The position numbers and the translations under genes are program-made. Shown here piece after piece: positions 50,401-64,000 of a DNA stretch of 64,000 nucleotides. The DNA is taken from the NCBI RefSeq assembly GCF_037975245.1, contig NC_092580.1, positions 25,590,501-25,654,500 of the forward strand. Reading direction: 5' to 3'. How positions within the stretch are numbered: the stretch's first letter is position 1; every line of letters begins with the position of its first letter. Under the pieces are notes generated by a model. It searched no databases and was not told where the DNA came from. It worked only from the letters and a program-made list of their open reading frames with translations. This DNA is from Apostichopus japonicus (Eukaryota; Echinodermata; Holothuroidea; Aspidochirotida; Stichopodidae).

Positions 50401-53400
50401 GGGCTTTCCAATCATCCCCACCCCTCATTCCCACTCAACTAGTGAAATGACATCAAAACATTATTTATACATAATATCACATTATTAGGGCGTTATGGAG
50501 GTCTGACCCTGTATACGGTACCTGATTCCATAGTAACCCACACCACTTGCCACATGCAATGATCTAGATAGAGTGATAGTGTACAAACTGTAATTTTCAG
50601 GACATATCAAACTTTACGTAGCAGGTAGAAAAGCAAATAGACGACCAATAGGGCAGCCAAGTCAATTGGACACCCCCCACCCCTCCCCTACCCTCCATCC
50701 CATTCAACAAGGATGAATACACATAAAATCCTATGCTTTCAAATATTTGATCCTAATGATAGCTCTAACCTACATATAGCTGCTTTCCCAGTTTCCCCCT
50801 TTAGCAATCCCCCACCCCCCTCCCTTTTGCCCAACATTATGGTTCCACATATGGGTGGAGCCTGTAAAAGTTGGACAAGATCATTTTCTACACTGATGCA
50901 TTTGAGATTAAGCAGTTCATCAATTTGGAATGACATCAAAACTTTGAAACGGTGAAAATAAGATGGTCAAAAATTAATATTAGACTGTTCATTAATTCTC
51001 ACACACATTGGGACCCTAATAGTTAAAAAAAAAAAAAAACCCTTTGACATTACATCTAATATACATCACCTTAATCTATGCTGTTGGAAATGGTAAAAAA
51101 ATCTTTCTCAAACAATAGGAGAAAGCCATAACAGTGTACATCCCTATTTTCTCTATGATATATCAAATTGTATGAATACAGCACATGCAACAGCATATAT
51201 ATTCTGATTAGGGCTTTCCAATCATCCCCACCCCTCATTCCCACTCAACTAGTGGAATGACATCAAAACATTATTTATACATAATATCACATTATTAGGG
51301 CGTTATGAGGGTCTGACCCTGTATACGGTACCTGATTCCATAGTAACCCACACCACTTGCCCCATGCAATGATCTAGATAGAGTGATAGTGTACAAACTG
51401 TAATTTTCAGGACATATCAAACTTTACGTAGCAGGTAGAAAAGCAAATAGACGACCAATAGGGCAGCCAAGTCAATTGGACACCCCCACCCCTCCCCTAC
51501 CCTCCATCCCATTCAACAAGGATGAATACACATAAAATCCTATGCTTTCAAATATTTGATCCTAATGATAGCTCTAACCTACATATAGCTGCTTTCCCAG
51601 TTTCCCCCTTCAGCAATCCCCCCCCCCTTTTGCCCAACATTATGGTTCCACATATGGGTGGAGCCTGTAAAAGTTGGACAAGATCATTTTCTACACTGAT
51701 GCATTTGAGATTAAGCAGTTCATCAATTTGGAATGACATCAAAACTTTGAAACGGTGAAAATAAGATGGTCAAAAATTAATATTAGACTGTCATTAAATT
51801 CTCACACACATTATGGGGACCCTAATAGTTGGAAAAAAAAACCTTCTACTTTACATTTAATATACATCACCTTAATCTATGCTGTTGGAAATGGTAAAAA
51901 AATCTTTCTCAAACAATAGGAGAAAGCCATAACAGTGTACATCCCTATTTTCTCTATGATATATCAAATTGTATGAATACAGCACATGCAACAGCATATA
52001 TATTCTGATTAGGGCTTTCCAATCATCCCCACCCCTCATTCCCACTCAACTAGTGAAATGACATCAAAACATTATTTATACATAATATCACATTATTAGG
52101 GCGTTATGGAGGTCTGACCCTGTATACGGTACCTGATTCCATAGTAACCCACACCACTTGCCACATGCAATGATCTAGATAGAGTGATAGTGTACAAACT
52201 GTAATTTTCAGGACATATCAAACTTTACGTAGCAGGTAGAAAAGCAAATAGACGACCAATAGGGCAGCCAAGTCAATTGGACACCCCCCACCCCTCCCCG
52301 ACCCTCCATCCCATTCAACAAGGATGAATACACATAAAATCCTATGCTTTCAAATATTTGATCCTAATGATAGCTCTAACCTACATATAGCTGCTTTCCC
52401 AGTTTCCCCCTTTAGCAATCCCCCACCCCCCTCCCTTTTGCCCAACATTATGGTTCCACATATGGGTGGAGCCTGTAAAAGTTGGACAAGATCATTTTCT
52501 ACACTGATGCATTTGAGATTAAGCAGTTCATCAATTTGGAATGACATCAAAACTTTGAAACGGTGAAAATAAGATGGTCAAAAATTAATATTAGACTGTT
52601 CATTAATTCTCACACACATTGGGACCCTAATAGTTAAAAAAAAAAAAAAACCCTTTGACATTACATCTAATATACATCACCTTAATCTATGCTGTTGGAA
52701 ATGGTAAAAAAAATCTTTCTCAAACAATAGGAGAAAGCCATAACAGTGTACATCCCTATTTTCTCTATAATATATCAAATTGTATGAATACAGCACATGC
52801 AACAGCATATATATTCTGATTAGGGCTTTCCAATCATCCCCACCCCTCATTCCCACACAACTAGTGGAATGACATCAAAACATTATTTATACATAATATC
52901 ACATTATTAGGGCGTTATGAGGGTCTGACCCTGTATACGGTACCTGATTCCATAGTAACCCACACCACTTGCCCCATGCAATGATCTAGATAGAGTGATA
53001 GTGTACAAACTGTAATTTTCAGGACATATCAAACTTTACGTAGCAGGTAGAAAAGCAAATAGACGACCAATAGGGCAGCCAAGTCAATTGGACACACCCC
53101 ACCCCTCCCCGACCCTCCATCCCATTCAACAAGGATGAATACACATAAAATCCTATGCTTTCAAATATTTGATCCTAATGATAGCTCTAACCTACATATA
53201 GCTGCTTTCCCAGTTTCCCCCTTCAGCAATCCCCCCCCCCCCCTTTTGCCCAACATTATGGTTCCACATATGGGTGGAGCCTGTAAAAGTTGGACAAGAT
53301 CATTTTCTACACTGATGCATTTGAGATTAAGCAGTTCATCAATTTGGAATGACATCAAAACTTTGAAACGGTGAAAATAAGATGGTCAAAAATTAATATT

Positions 53401-56400
53401 AGAATGTTCATTAAATTCTCACACACATTATGGGGACCCTAATAGTTGGAAAAAAAACCCTTCTACTTTACATTTAATATACATCACCTTAATCTATGCT
53501 GTTGGAAATGGTAAAAAAAATCTTTCTCAAACAATAGGAGAAAGCCATAACAGTGTACATCCCTATTTTCTCTATGATATATCAAATTGTATGAATACAG
53601 CACATGCAACAGCATATATATTCTGATTAGGGCTTTCCAATCATCCCCACCCCTCATTCCCACTCAACTAGTGAAATGACATCAAAACATTATTTATACA
53701 TAATATCACAGTATTAGGGCGTTATGGAGGTCTGACCCTGTATACGGTACCTGATTCCATAGTAATTCACACCACTTGCCACATGCAATGATCTAGATAG
53801 AGTGATAGTGTACAAACTGTAATTTTCAGGACATATCAAACTTTACGTAGCAGGTAGAAAAGCAAATAGACGACCAATAGGGCAGCCAAGTCAATTGGAC
53901 ACCCCCCACCCCTCCCCGACCCTCCATCCCATTCAACAAGGATGAATACACATAAAATCCTATGCTTTCAAATATTTGATCCTAATGATAGCTCTAACCT
54001 ACATATAGCTGCTTTCCCAGTTTCCCCCTCCAGCAACCCCCCCCCTCCCTTTTGCCCAACATTATGGTTCCACATATGGGTGGAGCCTGTAAAAGTTGGA
54101 CAAGATCATTTTCTACACTGATGCATTTGAGATTAAGCAGTTCATCAATTTGGAATGACATCAAAACTTTGAAACGGTGAAAATAAGATGGTCAAAAATT
54201 AATATTAGACTGTTCATTAATTCTCACACACATTGGGACCCTAATAGTTAAAAAAAAAAAAAAAACCCTTTGACATTACATCTAATATACATCACCTTAA
54301 TCTATGCTGTTGGAAATGGTAAAAAAATCTTTCTCAAACAATAGGAGAAAGCCATAACAGTGTACATCCCTATTTTCTCTATGATATATCAAATTGTATG
54401 AATACAGCACATGCAACAGCATATATATTCTGATTAGGGCTTTCCAATCATCCCCACCCCTCATTCCCACTCAACTAGTGAAATGACATCAAAACATTAT
54501 TTATACATAATATCACATTATTAGGGCGTTATGGAGGTCTGACCCTGTATACGGTACCTGATTCCATAGTAACCCACACCACTTGCCACATGCAATGATC
54601 TAGATAGAGTGATAGTGTACAAACTGTAATTTTCAGGACATATCAAACTTTACGTAGCAGGTAGAAAAGCAAATAGACGACCAATAGGGCAGCCAAGTCA
54701 ATTGGACACCCCCCACCCCTCCCCGACCCTCCATCCCATTCAACAAGGATGAATACACATAAAATCCTATGCTTTCAAATATTTGATCCTAATGATAGCT
54801 CTAACCTACATATAGCTGCTTTCCCAGTTTCCCCCTTTAGCAATCCCCCACCCCCCTCCCTTTTGCCCAACATTATGGTTCCACATATGGGTGGAGCCTG
54901 TAAAAGTTGGACAAGATCATTTTCTACACTGATGCATTTGAGATTAAGCAGTTCATCAATTTGGAATGACATCAAAACTTTGAAACGGTGAAAATAAGAT
55001 GGTCAAAAATTAATATTAGACTGTTCATTAATTCTCACACACATTGGGACCCTAATAGTTAAAAAAAAAAAAAAACCCTTTGACATTACATCTAATATAC
55101 ATCACCTTAATCTATGCTGTTGGAAATGGTAAAAAAATCTTTCTCAAACAATAGGAGAAAGCCATAACAGTGTACATCCCTATTTTCTCTATGATATATC
55201 AAATTGTATGAATACAGCACATGCAACAGCATATATATTCTGATTAGGGCTTTCCAATCATCCCCACCCCTCATTCCCACTCAACTAGTGAAATGACATC
55301 AAAACATTATTTATACATAATATCACATTATTAGGGCGTTATGGGGGTCTGACCCTGTATACGGTACCTGATTCCATAGTAACCCACACCACTTGCCACA
55401 TGCAATGATCTAGATAGAGTGATAGTGTACAAACTGTAATTTTCAGGACATATCAAACTTTACGTAGCAGGTAGAAAAGCAAATAGACGACCAATAGGGC
55501 AGCCAAGTCAATTGGACACCCCCACCCCTCCCCTACCCTCCATCTCATTCAACAAGGATGAATACACATAAAATCCTATGCTTTCAAATATTTGATCCTA
55601 ATGATAGCTCTAACCTACATATAGCTGCTTTCCCAGTTTCCCCCTTCAGCAATCCCCCCCCCCCCCTTTTGCCCAACATTATGGTTCCACATATGGGTGG
55701 AGCCTGTAAAAGTTGGACAAGATCATTTTCTACACTGATGCATTTGAGATTAAGCAGTTCATCAATTTGGAATGACATCAAAACTTTGAAACGGTGAAAA
55801 TAAGATGGTCAAAAATTAATATTAGACTGTCATTAAATTCTCACACACATTATGGGGACCCTAATAGTTGGAAAAAAAAACCTTCTACTTTACATTTAAT
55901 ATACATCACCTTAATCTATGCTGTTGGAAATGGTAAAAAAATCTTTCTCAAACAATAGGAGAAAGCCATAACAGTGTACATCCCTATTTTCTCTATGATA
56001 TATCAAATTGTATGAATACAGCACATGCAACAGCATATATATTCTGATTAGGGCTTTCCAATCATCCCCACCCCTCATTCCCACTCAACTAGTGAAATGA
56101 CATCAAAACATTATTTATACATAATATCACATTATTAGGGCGTTATGGAGGTCTGACCCTGTATACGGTACCTGATTCCATAGTAACCCACACCACTTGC
56201 CACATGCAATGATCTAGATAGAGTGATAGTGTACAAACTGTAATTTTCAGGACATATCAAACTTTACGTAGCAGGTAGAAAAGCAAATAGACGACCAATA
56301 GGGCAGCCAAGTCAATTGGACACCCCCCACCCCTCCCCGACCCTCCATCCCATTCAACAAGGATGAATACACATAAAATCCTATGCTTTCAAATATTTGA

Positions 56401-59400
56401 TCCTAATGATAGCTCTAACCTACATATAGCTGCTTTCCCAGTTTCCCCCTTTAGCAATCCCCCACCCCCCTCCCTTTTGCCCAACATTATGGTTCCACAT
56501 ATGGGTGGAGCCTGTAAAAGTTGGACAAGATCATTTTCTACACTGATGCATTTGAGATTAAGCAGTTCATCAATTTGGAATGACATCAAAACTTTGAAAC
56601 GGTGAAAATAAGATGGTCAAAAATTAATATTAGACTGTTCATTAATTCTCACACACATTGGGACCCTAATAGTTAAAAAAAAAAAAAAACCCTTTGACAT
56701 TACATCTAATATACATCACCTTAATCTATGCTGTTGGAAATGGTAAAAAAAATCTTTCTCAAACAATAGGAGAAAGCCATAACAGTGTACATCCCTATTT
56801 TCTCTATAATATATCAAATTGTATGAATACAGCACATGCAACAGCATATATATTCTGATTAGGGCTTTCCAATCATCCCCACCCCTCATTCCCACACAAC
56901 TAGTGGAATGACATCAAAACATTATTTATACATAATATCACATTATTAGGGCGTTATGAGGGTCTGACCCTGTATACGGTACCTGATTCCATAGTAACCC
57001 ACACCACTTGCCCCATGCAATGATCTAGATAGAGTGATAGTGTACAAACTGTAATTTTCAGGACATATCAAACTTTACGTAGCAGGTAGAAAAGCAAATA
57101 GACGACCAATAGGGCAGCCAAGTCAATTGGACACACCCCACCCCTCCCCGACCCTCCATCCCATTCAACAAGGATGAATACACATAAAATCCTATGCTTT
57201 CAAATATTTGATCCTAATGATAGCTCTAACCTACATATAGCTGCTTTCCCAGTTTCCCCCTTCAGCAATCCCCCCCCCCCTTTTGCCCAACATTATGGTT
57301 CCACATATGGGTGGAGCCTGTAAAAGTTGGACAAGATCATTTTCTACACTGATGCATTTGAGATTAAGCAGTTCATCAATTTGGAATGACATCAAAACTT
57401 TGAAACGGTGAAAATAAGATGGTCAAAAATTAATATTAGAATGTTCATTAAATTCTCACACACATTATGGGGACCCTAATAGTTGGAAAAAAAACCCTTC
57501 TACTTTACATTTAATATACATCACCTTAATCTATGCTGTTGGAAATGGTAAAAAAAATCTTTCTCAAACAATAGGAGAAAGCCATAACAGTGTACATCCC
57601 TATTTTCTCTATGATATATCAAATTGTATGAATACAGCACATGCAACAGCATATATATTCTGATTAGGGCTTTCCAATCATCCCCACCCCTCATTCCCAC
57701 TCAACTAGTGAAATGACATCAAAACATTATTTATACATAATATCACAGTATTAGGGCGTTATGGAGGTCTGACCCTGTATACGGTACCTGATTCCATAGT
57801 AATTCACACCACTTGCCACATGCAGTGATCTAGATAGAGTGATAGTGTACAAACTGTAATTTTCAGGACATATCAAACTTTACGTAGCAGGTAGAAAAGC
57901 AAATAGACGACCAATAGGGCAGCCAAGTCAATTGGACACCCCCCACCCCTCCCCGACCCTCCATCCCATTCAACAAGGATGAATACACATAAAATCCTAT
58001 GCTTTCAAATATTTGATCCTAATGATAGCTCTAACCTACATATAGCTGCTTTCCCAGTTTCCCCCTCCAGCAACCCCCCCCCCCTCCCTTTTGCCCAACA
58101 TTATGGTTCCACATATGGGTGGAGCCTGTAAAAGTTGGACAAGATCATTTTCTACACTGATGCATTTGAGATTAAGCAGTTCATCAATTTGGAATGACAT
58201 CAAAACTTTGAAACGGTGAAAATAAGATGGTCAAAAATTAATATTAGACTGTTCATTAATTCTCACACACATTGGGACCCTAATAGTTAAAAAAAAAAAA
58301 AAACCCTTTGACATTACATCTAATATACATCACCTTAATCTATGCTGTTGGAAATGGTAAAAAAATCTTTCTCAAACAATAGGAGAAAGCCATAACAGTG
58401 TACATCCCTATTTTCTCTATGATATATCAAATTGTATGAATACAGCACATGCAACAGCATATATATTCTGATTAGGGCTTTCCAATCATCCCCACCCCTC
58501 ATTCCCACTCAACTAGTGGAATGACATCAAAACATTATTTATACATAATATCACATTATTAGGGCGTTATGAGGGTCTGACCCTGTATACGGTACCTGAT
58601 TCCATAGTAACCCACACCACTTGCCCCATGCAATGATCTAGATAGAGTGATAGTGTACAAACTGTAATTTTCAGGACATATCAAACTTTACGTAGCAGGT
58701 AGAAAAGCAAATAGACGACCAATAGGGCAGCCAAGTCAATTGGACACCCCCACCCCTCCCCTACCCTCCATCCCATTCAACAAGGATGAATACACATAAA
58801 ATCCTATGCTTTCAAATATTTGATCCTAATGATAGCTCTAACCTACATATAGCTGCTTTCCCAGTTTCCCCCTTCAGCAATCCCCCCCCCCCTTTTGCCC
58901 AACATTATGGTTCCACATATGGGTGGAGCCTGTAAAAGTTGGACAAGATCATTTTCTACACTGATGCATTTGAGATTAAGCAGTTCATCAATTTGGAATG
59001 ACATCAAAACTTTGAAACGGTGAAAATAAGATGGTCAAAAATTAATATTAGACTGTCATTAAATTCTCACACACATTATGGGGACCCTAATAGTTGGAAA
59101 AAAAAACCTTCTACTTTACATTTAATATACATCACCTTAATCTATGCTGTTGGAAATGGTAAAAAAATCTTTCTCAAACAATAGGAGAAAGCCATAACAG
59201 TGTACATCCCTATTTTCTCTATGATATATCAAATTGTATGAATACAGCACATGCAACAGCATATATATTCTGATTAGGGCTTTCCAATCATCCCCACCCC
59301 TCATTCCCACTCAACTAGTGAAATGACATCAAAACATTATTTATACATAATATCACATTATTAGGGCGTTATGGAGGTCTGACCCTGTATACGGTACCTG

Positions 59401-62400
59401 ATTCCATAGTAACCCACACCACTTGCCACATGCAATGATCTAGATAGAGTGATAGTGTACAAACTGTAATTTTCAGGACATATCAAACTTTACGTAGCAG
59501 GTAGAAAAGCAAATAGACGACCAATAGGGCAGCCAAGTCAATTGGACACCCCCCACCCCTCCCCGACCCTCCATCCCATTCAACAAGGATGAATACACAT
59601 AAAATCCTATGCTTTCAAATATTTGATCCTAATGATAGCTCTAACCTACATATAGCTGCTTTCCCAGTTTCCCCCTTTAGCAATCCCCCACCCCCCTCCC
59701 TTTTGCCCAACATTATGGTTCCACATATGGGTGGAGCCTGTAAAAGTTGGACAAGATCATTTTCTACACTGATGCATTTGAGATTAAGCAGTTCATCAAT
59801 TTGGAATGACATCAAAACTTTGAAACGGTGAAAATAAGATGGTCAAAAATTAATATTAGACTGTTCATTAATTCTCACACACATTGGGACCCTAATAGTT
59901 AAAAAAAAAAAAAAACCCTTTGACATTACATCTAATATACATCACCTTAATCTATGCTGTTGGAAATGGTAAAAAAATCTTTCTCAAACAATAGGAGAAA
60001 GCCATAACAGTGTACATCCCTATTTTCTCTATGATATATCAAATTGTATGAATACAGCACATGCAACAGCATATATATTCTGATTAGGGCTTTCCAATCA
60101 TCCCCACCCCTCATTCCCACTCAACTAGTGGAATGACATCAAAACATTATTTATACATAATATCACATTATTAGGGCGTTATGAGGGTCTGACCCTGTAT
60201 ACGGTACCTGATTCCATAGTAACCCACACCACTTGCCCCATGCAATGATCTAGATAGAGTGATAGTGTACAAACTGTAATTTTCAGGACATATCAAACTT
60301 TACGTAGCAGGTAGAAAAGCAAATAGACGACCAATAGGGCAGCCAAGTCAATTGGACACCCCCACCCCTCCCCTACCCTCCATCCCATTCAACAAGGATG
60401 AATACACATAAAATCCTATGCTTTCAAATATTTGATCCTAATGATAGCTCTAACCTACATATAGCTGCTTTCCCAGTTTCCCCCTTCAGCAATCCCCCCC
60501 CCCCCCTTTTGCCCAACATTATGGTTCCACATATGGGTGGAGCCTGTAAAAGTTGGACAAGATCATTTTCTACACTGATGCATTTGAGATTAAGCAGTTC
60601 ATCAATTTGGAATGACATCAAAACTTTGAAACGGTGAAAATAAGATGGTCAAAAATTAATATTAGACTGTCATTAAATTCTCACACACATTATGGGGACC
60701 CTAATAGTTGGAAAAAAAAAACCTTCTACTTTACATTTAATATACATCACCTTAATCTATGCTGTTGGAAATGGTAAAAAAATCTTTCTCAAACAATAGG
60801 AGAAAGCCATAACAGTGTACATCCCTATTTTCTCTATGATATATCAAATTGTATGAATACAGCACATGCAACAGCATATATATTCTGATTAGGGCTTTCC
60901 AATCATCCCCACCCCTCATTCCCACTCAACTAGTGAAATGACATCAAAACATTATTTATACATAATATCACATTATTAGGGCGTTATGGAGGTCTGACCC
61001 TGTATACGGTACCTGATTCCATAGTAACCCACACCACTTGCCACATGCAATGATCTAGATAGAGTGATAGTGTACAAACTGTAATTTTCAGGACATATCA
61101 AACTTTACGTAGCAGGTAGAAAAGCAAATAGACGACCAATAGGGCAGCCAAGTCAATTGGACACCCCCCACCCCTCCCCGACCCTCCATCCCATTCAACA
61201 AGGATGAATACACATAAAATCCTATGCTTTCAAATATTTGATCCTAATGATAGCTCTAACCTACATATAGCTGCTTTCCCAGTTTCCCCCTTTAGCAATC
61301 CCCCACCCCCCTCCCTTTTGCCCAACATTATGGTTCCACATATGGGTGGAGCCTGTAAAAGTTGGACAAGATCATTTTCTACACTGATGCATTTGAGATT
61401 AAGCAGTTCATCAATTTGGAATGACATCAAAACTTTGAAACGGTGAAAATAAGATGGTCAAAAATTAATATTAGACTGTTCATTAATTCTCACACACATT
61501 GGGACCCTAATAGTTAAAAAAAAAAAAAAACCCTTTGACATTACATCTAATATACATCACCTTAATCTATGCTGTTGGAAATGGTAAAAAAAATCTTTCT
61601 CAAACAATAGGAGAAAGCCATAACAGTGTACATCCCTATTTTCTCTATAATATATCAAATTGTATGAATACAGCACATGCAACAGCATATATATTCTGAT
61701 TAGGGCTTTCCAATCATCCCCACCCCTCATTCCCACACAACTAGTGGAATGACATCAAAACATTATTTATACATAATATCACATTATTAGGGCGTTATGA
61801 GGGTCTGACCCTGTATACGGTACCTGATTCCATAGTAACCCACACCACTTGCCCCATGCAATGATCTAGATAGAGTGATAGTGTACAAACTGTAATTTTC
61901 AGGACATATCAAACTTTACGTAGCAGGTAGAAAAGCAAATAGACGACCAATAGGGCAGCCAAGTCAATTGGACACACCCCACCCCTCCCCGACCCTCCAT
62001 CCCATTCAACAAGGATGAATACACATAAAATCCTATGCTTTCAAATATTTGATCCTAATGATAGCTCTAACCTACATATAGCTGCTTTCCCAGTTTCCCC
62101 CTTCAGCAATCCCCCCCCCCTTTTGCCCAACATTATGGTTCCACATATGGGTGGAGCCTGTAAAAGTTGGACAAGATCATTTTCTACACTGATGCATTTG
62201 AGATTAAGCAGTTCATCAATTTGGAATGACATCAAAACTTTGAAACGGTGAAAATAAGATGGTCAAAAATTAATATTAGAATGTTCATTAAATTCTCACA
62301 CACATTATGGGGACCCTAATAGTTGGAAAAAGAAACCTTCTACTTTACATTTAATATACATCACCTTAATCTATGCTGTTGGAAATGGTAAAAAAAATCT

Positions 62401-64000
62401 TTCTCAAACAATAGGAGAAAGCCATAACAGTGTACATCCCTATTTTCTCTATGATATATCAAATTGTATGAATACAGCACATGCAACAGCATATATATTC
62501 TGATTAGGGCTTTCCAATCATCCCCACCCCTCATTCCCACTCAACTAGTGAAATGACATCAAAACATTATTTATACATAATATCACATTATTAGGGCGTT
62601 ATGAGGGTCTGACCCTGTATACGGTACCTGATTCCATAGTAACCCACACCACTTGCCCCATGCAATGATCTAGATAGAGTGATAGTGTACAAACTGTAAT
62701 TTTCAGGACATATCAAACTTTACGTAGCAGGTAGAAAAGCAAATAGACGACCAATAGGGCAGCCAAGTCAATTGGACACACCCCACCCCTCCCCGACCCT
62801 CCATCCCATTCAACAAGGATGAATACACATAAAATCCTTTGCTTTCAAATATTTGATCCTAATGATAGCTCTAACCTACATATAGCTGCTTTCCCAGTTT
62901 CCCCCTTCAGCAATCCCCCCCCCCTTTTGCCCAACATTATGGTTCCACATATGGGTGGAGCCTGTAAAAGTTGGACAAGATCATTTTCTACACTGATGCA
63001 TTTGAGATTAAGCAGTTCATCAATTTGGAATGACATCAAAACTTTGAAACGGTGAAAATAAGATGGTCAAAAATTAATATTAGAATGTTCATTAAATTCT
63101 CACACACATTATGGGGACCCTAATAGTTGGAAAAAGAAACCTTCTACTTTACATTTAATATACATCACCTTAATCTATGCTGTTGGAAATGGTAAAAAAA
63201 ATCTTTCTCAAACAATAGGAGAAAGCCATAACAGTGTACATCCCTATTTTCTCTATGATATATCAAATTGTATGAATACAGCACATGCAACAGCATATAT
63301 ATTCTGATTAGGGCTTTCCAATCATCCCCACCCCTCATTCCCACTCAACTAGTGAAATGACATCAAAACATTATTTATACATAATATCACAGTATTAGGG
63401 CGTTATGGAGGTCTGACCCTGTATACGGTACCTGATTCCATAGTAATTCACACCACTTGCCACATGCAATGATCTAGATAGAGTGATAGTGTACAAACTG
63501 TAATTTTCAGGACATATCAAACTTTACGTAGCAGGTAGAAAAGCAAATAGACGACCAATAGGGCAGCCAAGTCAATTGGACACCCCCCACCCCTCCCCGA
63601 CCCTCCATCCCATTCAACAAGGATGAATACACATAAAATCCTATGCTTTCAAATATTTGATCCTAATGATAGCTCTAACCTACATATAGCTGCTTTCCCA
63701 GTTTCCCCCTCCAGCAACCCCCCCCCCCTCCCTTTTGCCCAACATTATGGTTCCACATATGGGTGGAGCCTGTAAAAGTTGGACAAGATCATTTTCTACA
63801 CTGATGCATTTGAGATTAAGCAGTTCATCAATTTGGAATGACATCAAAACTTTGAAACGGTGAAAATAAGATGGTCAAAAATTAATATTAGACTGTTCAT
63901 TAATTCTCACACACATTATGGGGACCCTAATAGTTGAAAAAAAAAAAAAACCCTTTGACATTACATCTAATATACATCACCTTAATCTATGCTGTTGGAA
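47489..64000 (+). repeat. Variable-length higher-order repeat c-d-(a/b)n
   Basis: Four unit classes can be told apart. Class a has TTTAGCAATCCCCCACCCC and TAGTTAAAAA. Class b has TTCAGCAATC and GACTGTCATTAAATTC. Class c has TTCAGCAAT and AGAATGTTCATTAAATTC. Class d has CCAGCA and TAGTTAAAAA. The order from 47489 is c d a b a b a (7 units, 5646 bp), from 53135 c d a b a (5 units, 4039 bp), and from 57174 c d b a b a (6 units, 4841 bp), then c c d from 62015. The unit before each block-starting c carries CCCACACAACTAGTGG, and the c units (except that at 62015) carry CACAGTATTAGGG and AGTAATTCACACC. Confidence 0.85.

Larger units (their letters stand above)
35424..64000 (+). repeat. ~805-bp satellite array, right segment
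   Basis: The same satellite resumes in register after the insertion and continues past the window end. The ATGAATACAC landmark occurs at 35545, 36350, 37157, 38253, 39459, 40266, 41068, 41871, 42678, 43480, 44283, 45088, 45897, 46698, 47489, 48296, 49102, 49911, 50713, 51522, 52324, 53135, 53942, 54749, 55558, 56363, 57174, 57979, 58786, 59589, 60398, 61204, 62015, 62819 and 63623 (35 copies). Variants fall into classes by the sequence before the C-tract (CCAGCAAC, TTCAGCAATC, TTTAGCAATC) and by TAGTTAAAAA...CCCTTTGACATT versus TAGTTGGAAA...CCTTCTACTTT. Units near the right end are the most alike. No gene is proposed. Confidence 0.97.

Noticed and set aside
13526-63039. Recurring 64-66-codon minus-strand frames beginning MMSFQIDELLNL in the satellite
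   Set aside because: They are antisense shadows of the same satellite segment, broken by the same C-tract changes. The two strands cannot both be conserved for coding, and neither shows codon-level conservation.
12693-63055. Recurring 78-80-codon plus-strand frames beginning MNTHKILCFQIF in the satellite
   Set aside because: The variable C-tract changes length by non-multiples of three, so many units lack the full frame. Spacing follows the satellite, and the sequence has no domain. They are by-products of the repeat.
11933-64000. CRISPR array or ribosomal DNA repeat
   Set aside because: The ~805-bp units are repeated in full with no short repeat and unique spacer arrangement. I see no rRNA or tRNA landmark in the unit. 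The setting is eukaryotic.

Overview
This window looks like a repeat-dominated, intron-bearing metazoan nuclear locus. It is AT-rich and shows no prokaryotic gene organisation. It holds hAT-like DNA transposons, long tandem satellite DNA, AT microsatellites, and one spliced gene remnant inside a transposon. The transposon terminal repeats (CAGGGGCGTATCCAGG type) and the protein remnant suggest a marine invertebrate, perhaps a deuterostome, but the species cannot be named from sequence alone. I found no intact host gene, tRNA or rRNA.

Layout. Positions 1-2859 hold about five diverged, partly truncated copies of a satellite in reverse orientation. Positions 2860-11932 are a transposon graveyard between two arrays. 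It contains a nested stack of short hAT-like elements (4580-7994), three of them with exact 8-bp target-site duplications. It also contains an element-within-element at 9303-10487/9593-10316, an AT microsatellite, a 124-nt pure pyrimidine tract, and low-copy repeats shared by both flanks. From 11933 to the window end runs the same satellite in forward orientation, with a unit of about 805 bp and 57 anchor copies counted.

The forward array is broken once, at 30310-35421, by a 5112-bp terminal-inverted-repeat insertion. The insertion is flanked by TG on both sides, and the satellite resumes in perfect register after it. It carries dense subterminal AGATTGA-type motifs and a promoter-like block with a first coding exon at its right end. 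A last coding exon lies at its left end, and a second, smaller inverted-repeat element (32899-34135) sits in the space between the exons.

The satellite has higher-order structure. At 47489-63623 it reads c-d followed by alternating a and b units, in blocks of 7, 5 and 6 units; elsewhere it forms dimers and a trimer. Each unit examined carries a G-quadruplex-type motif on the minus strand and a second, length-variable C-tract. Short ORFs repeated through the array are broken by that C-tract in many units and are not treated as genes.

The most interesting items are the nested elements with exact target duplications, the fold-back element at 9593-10316, the 5.1-kb insertion with its split gene, and the variable-block higher-order satellite.
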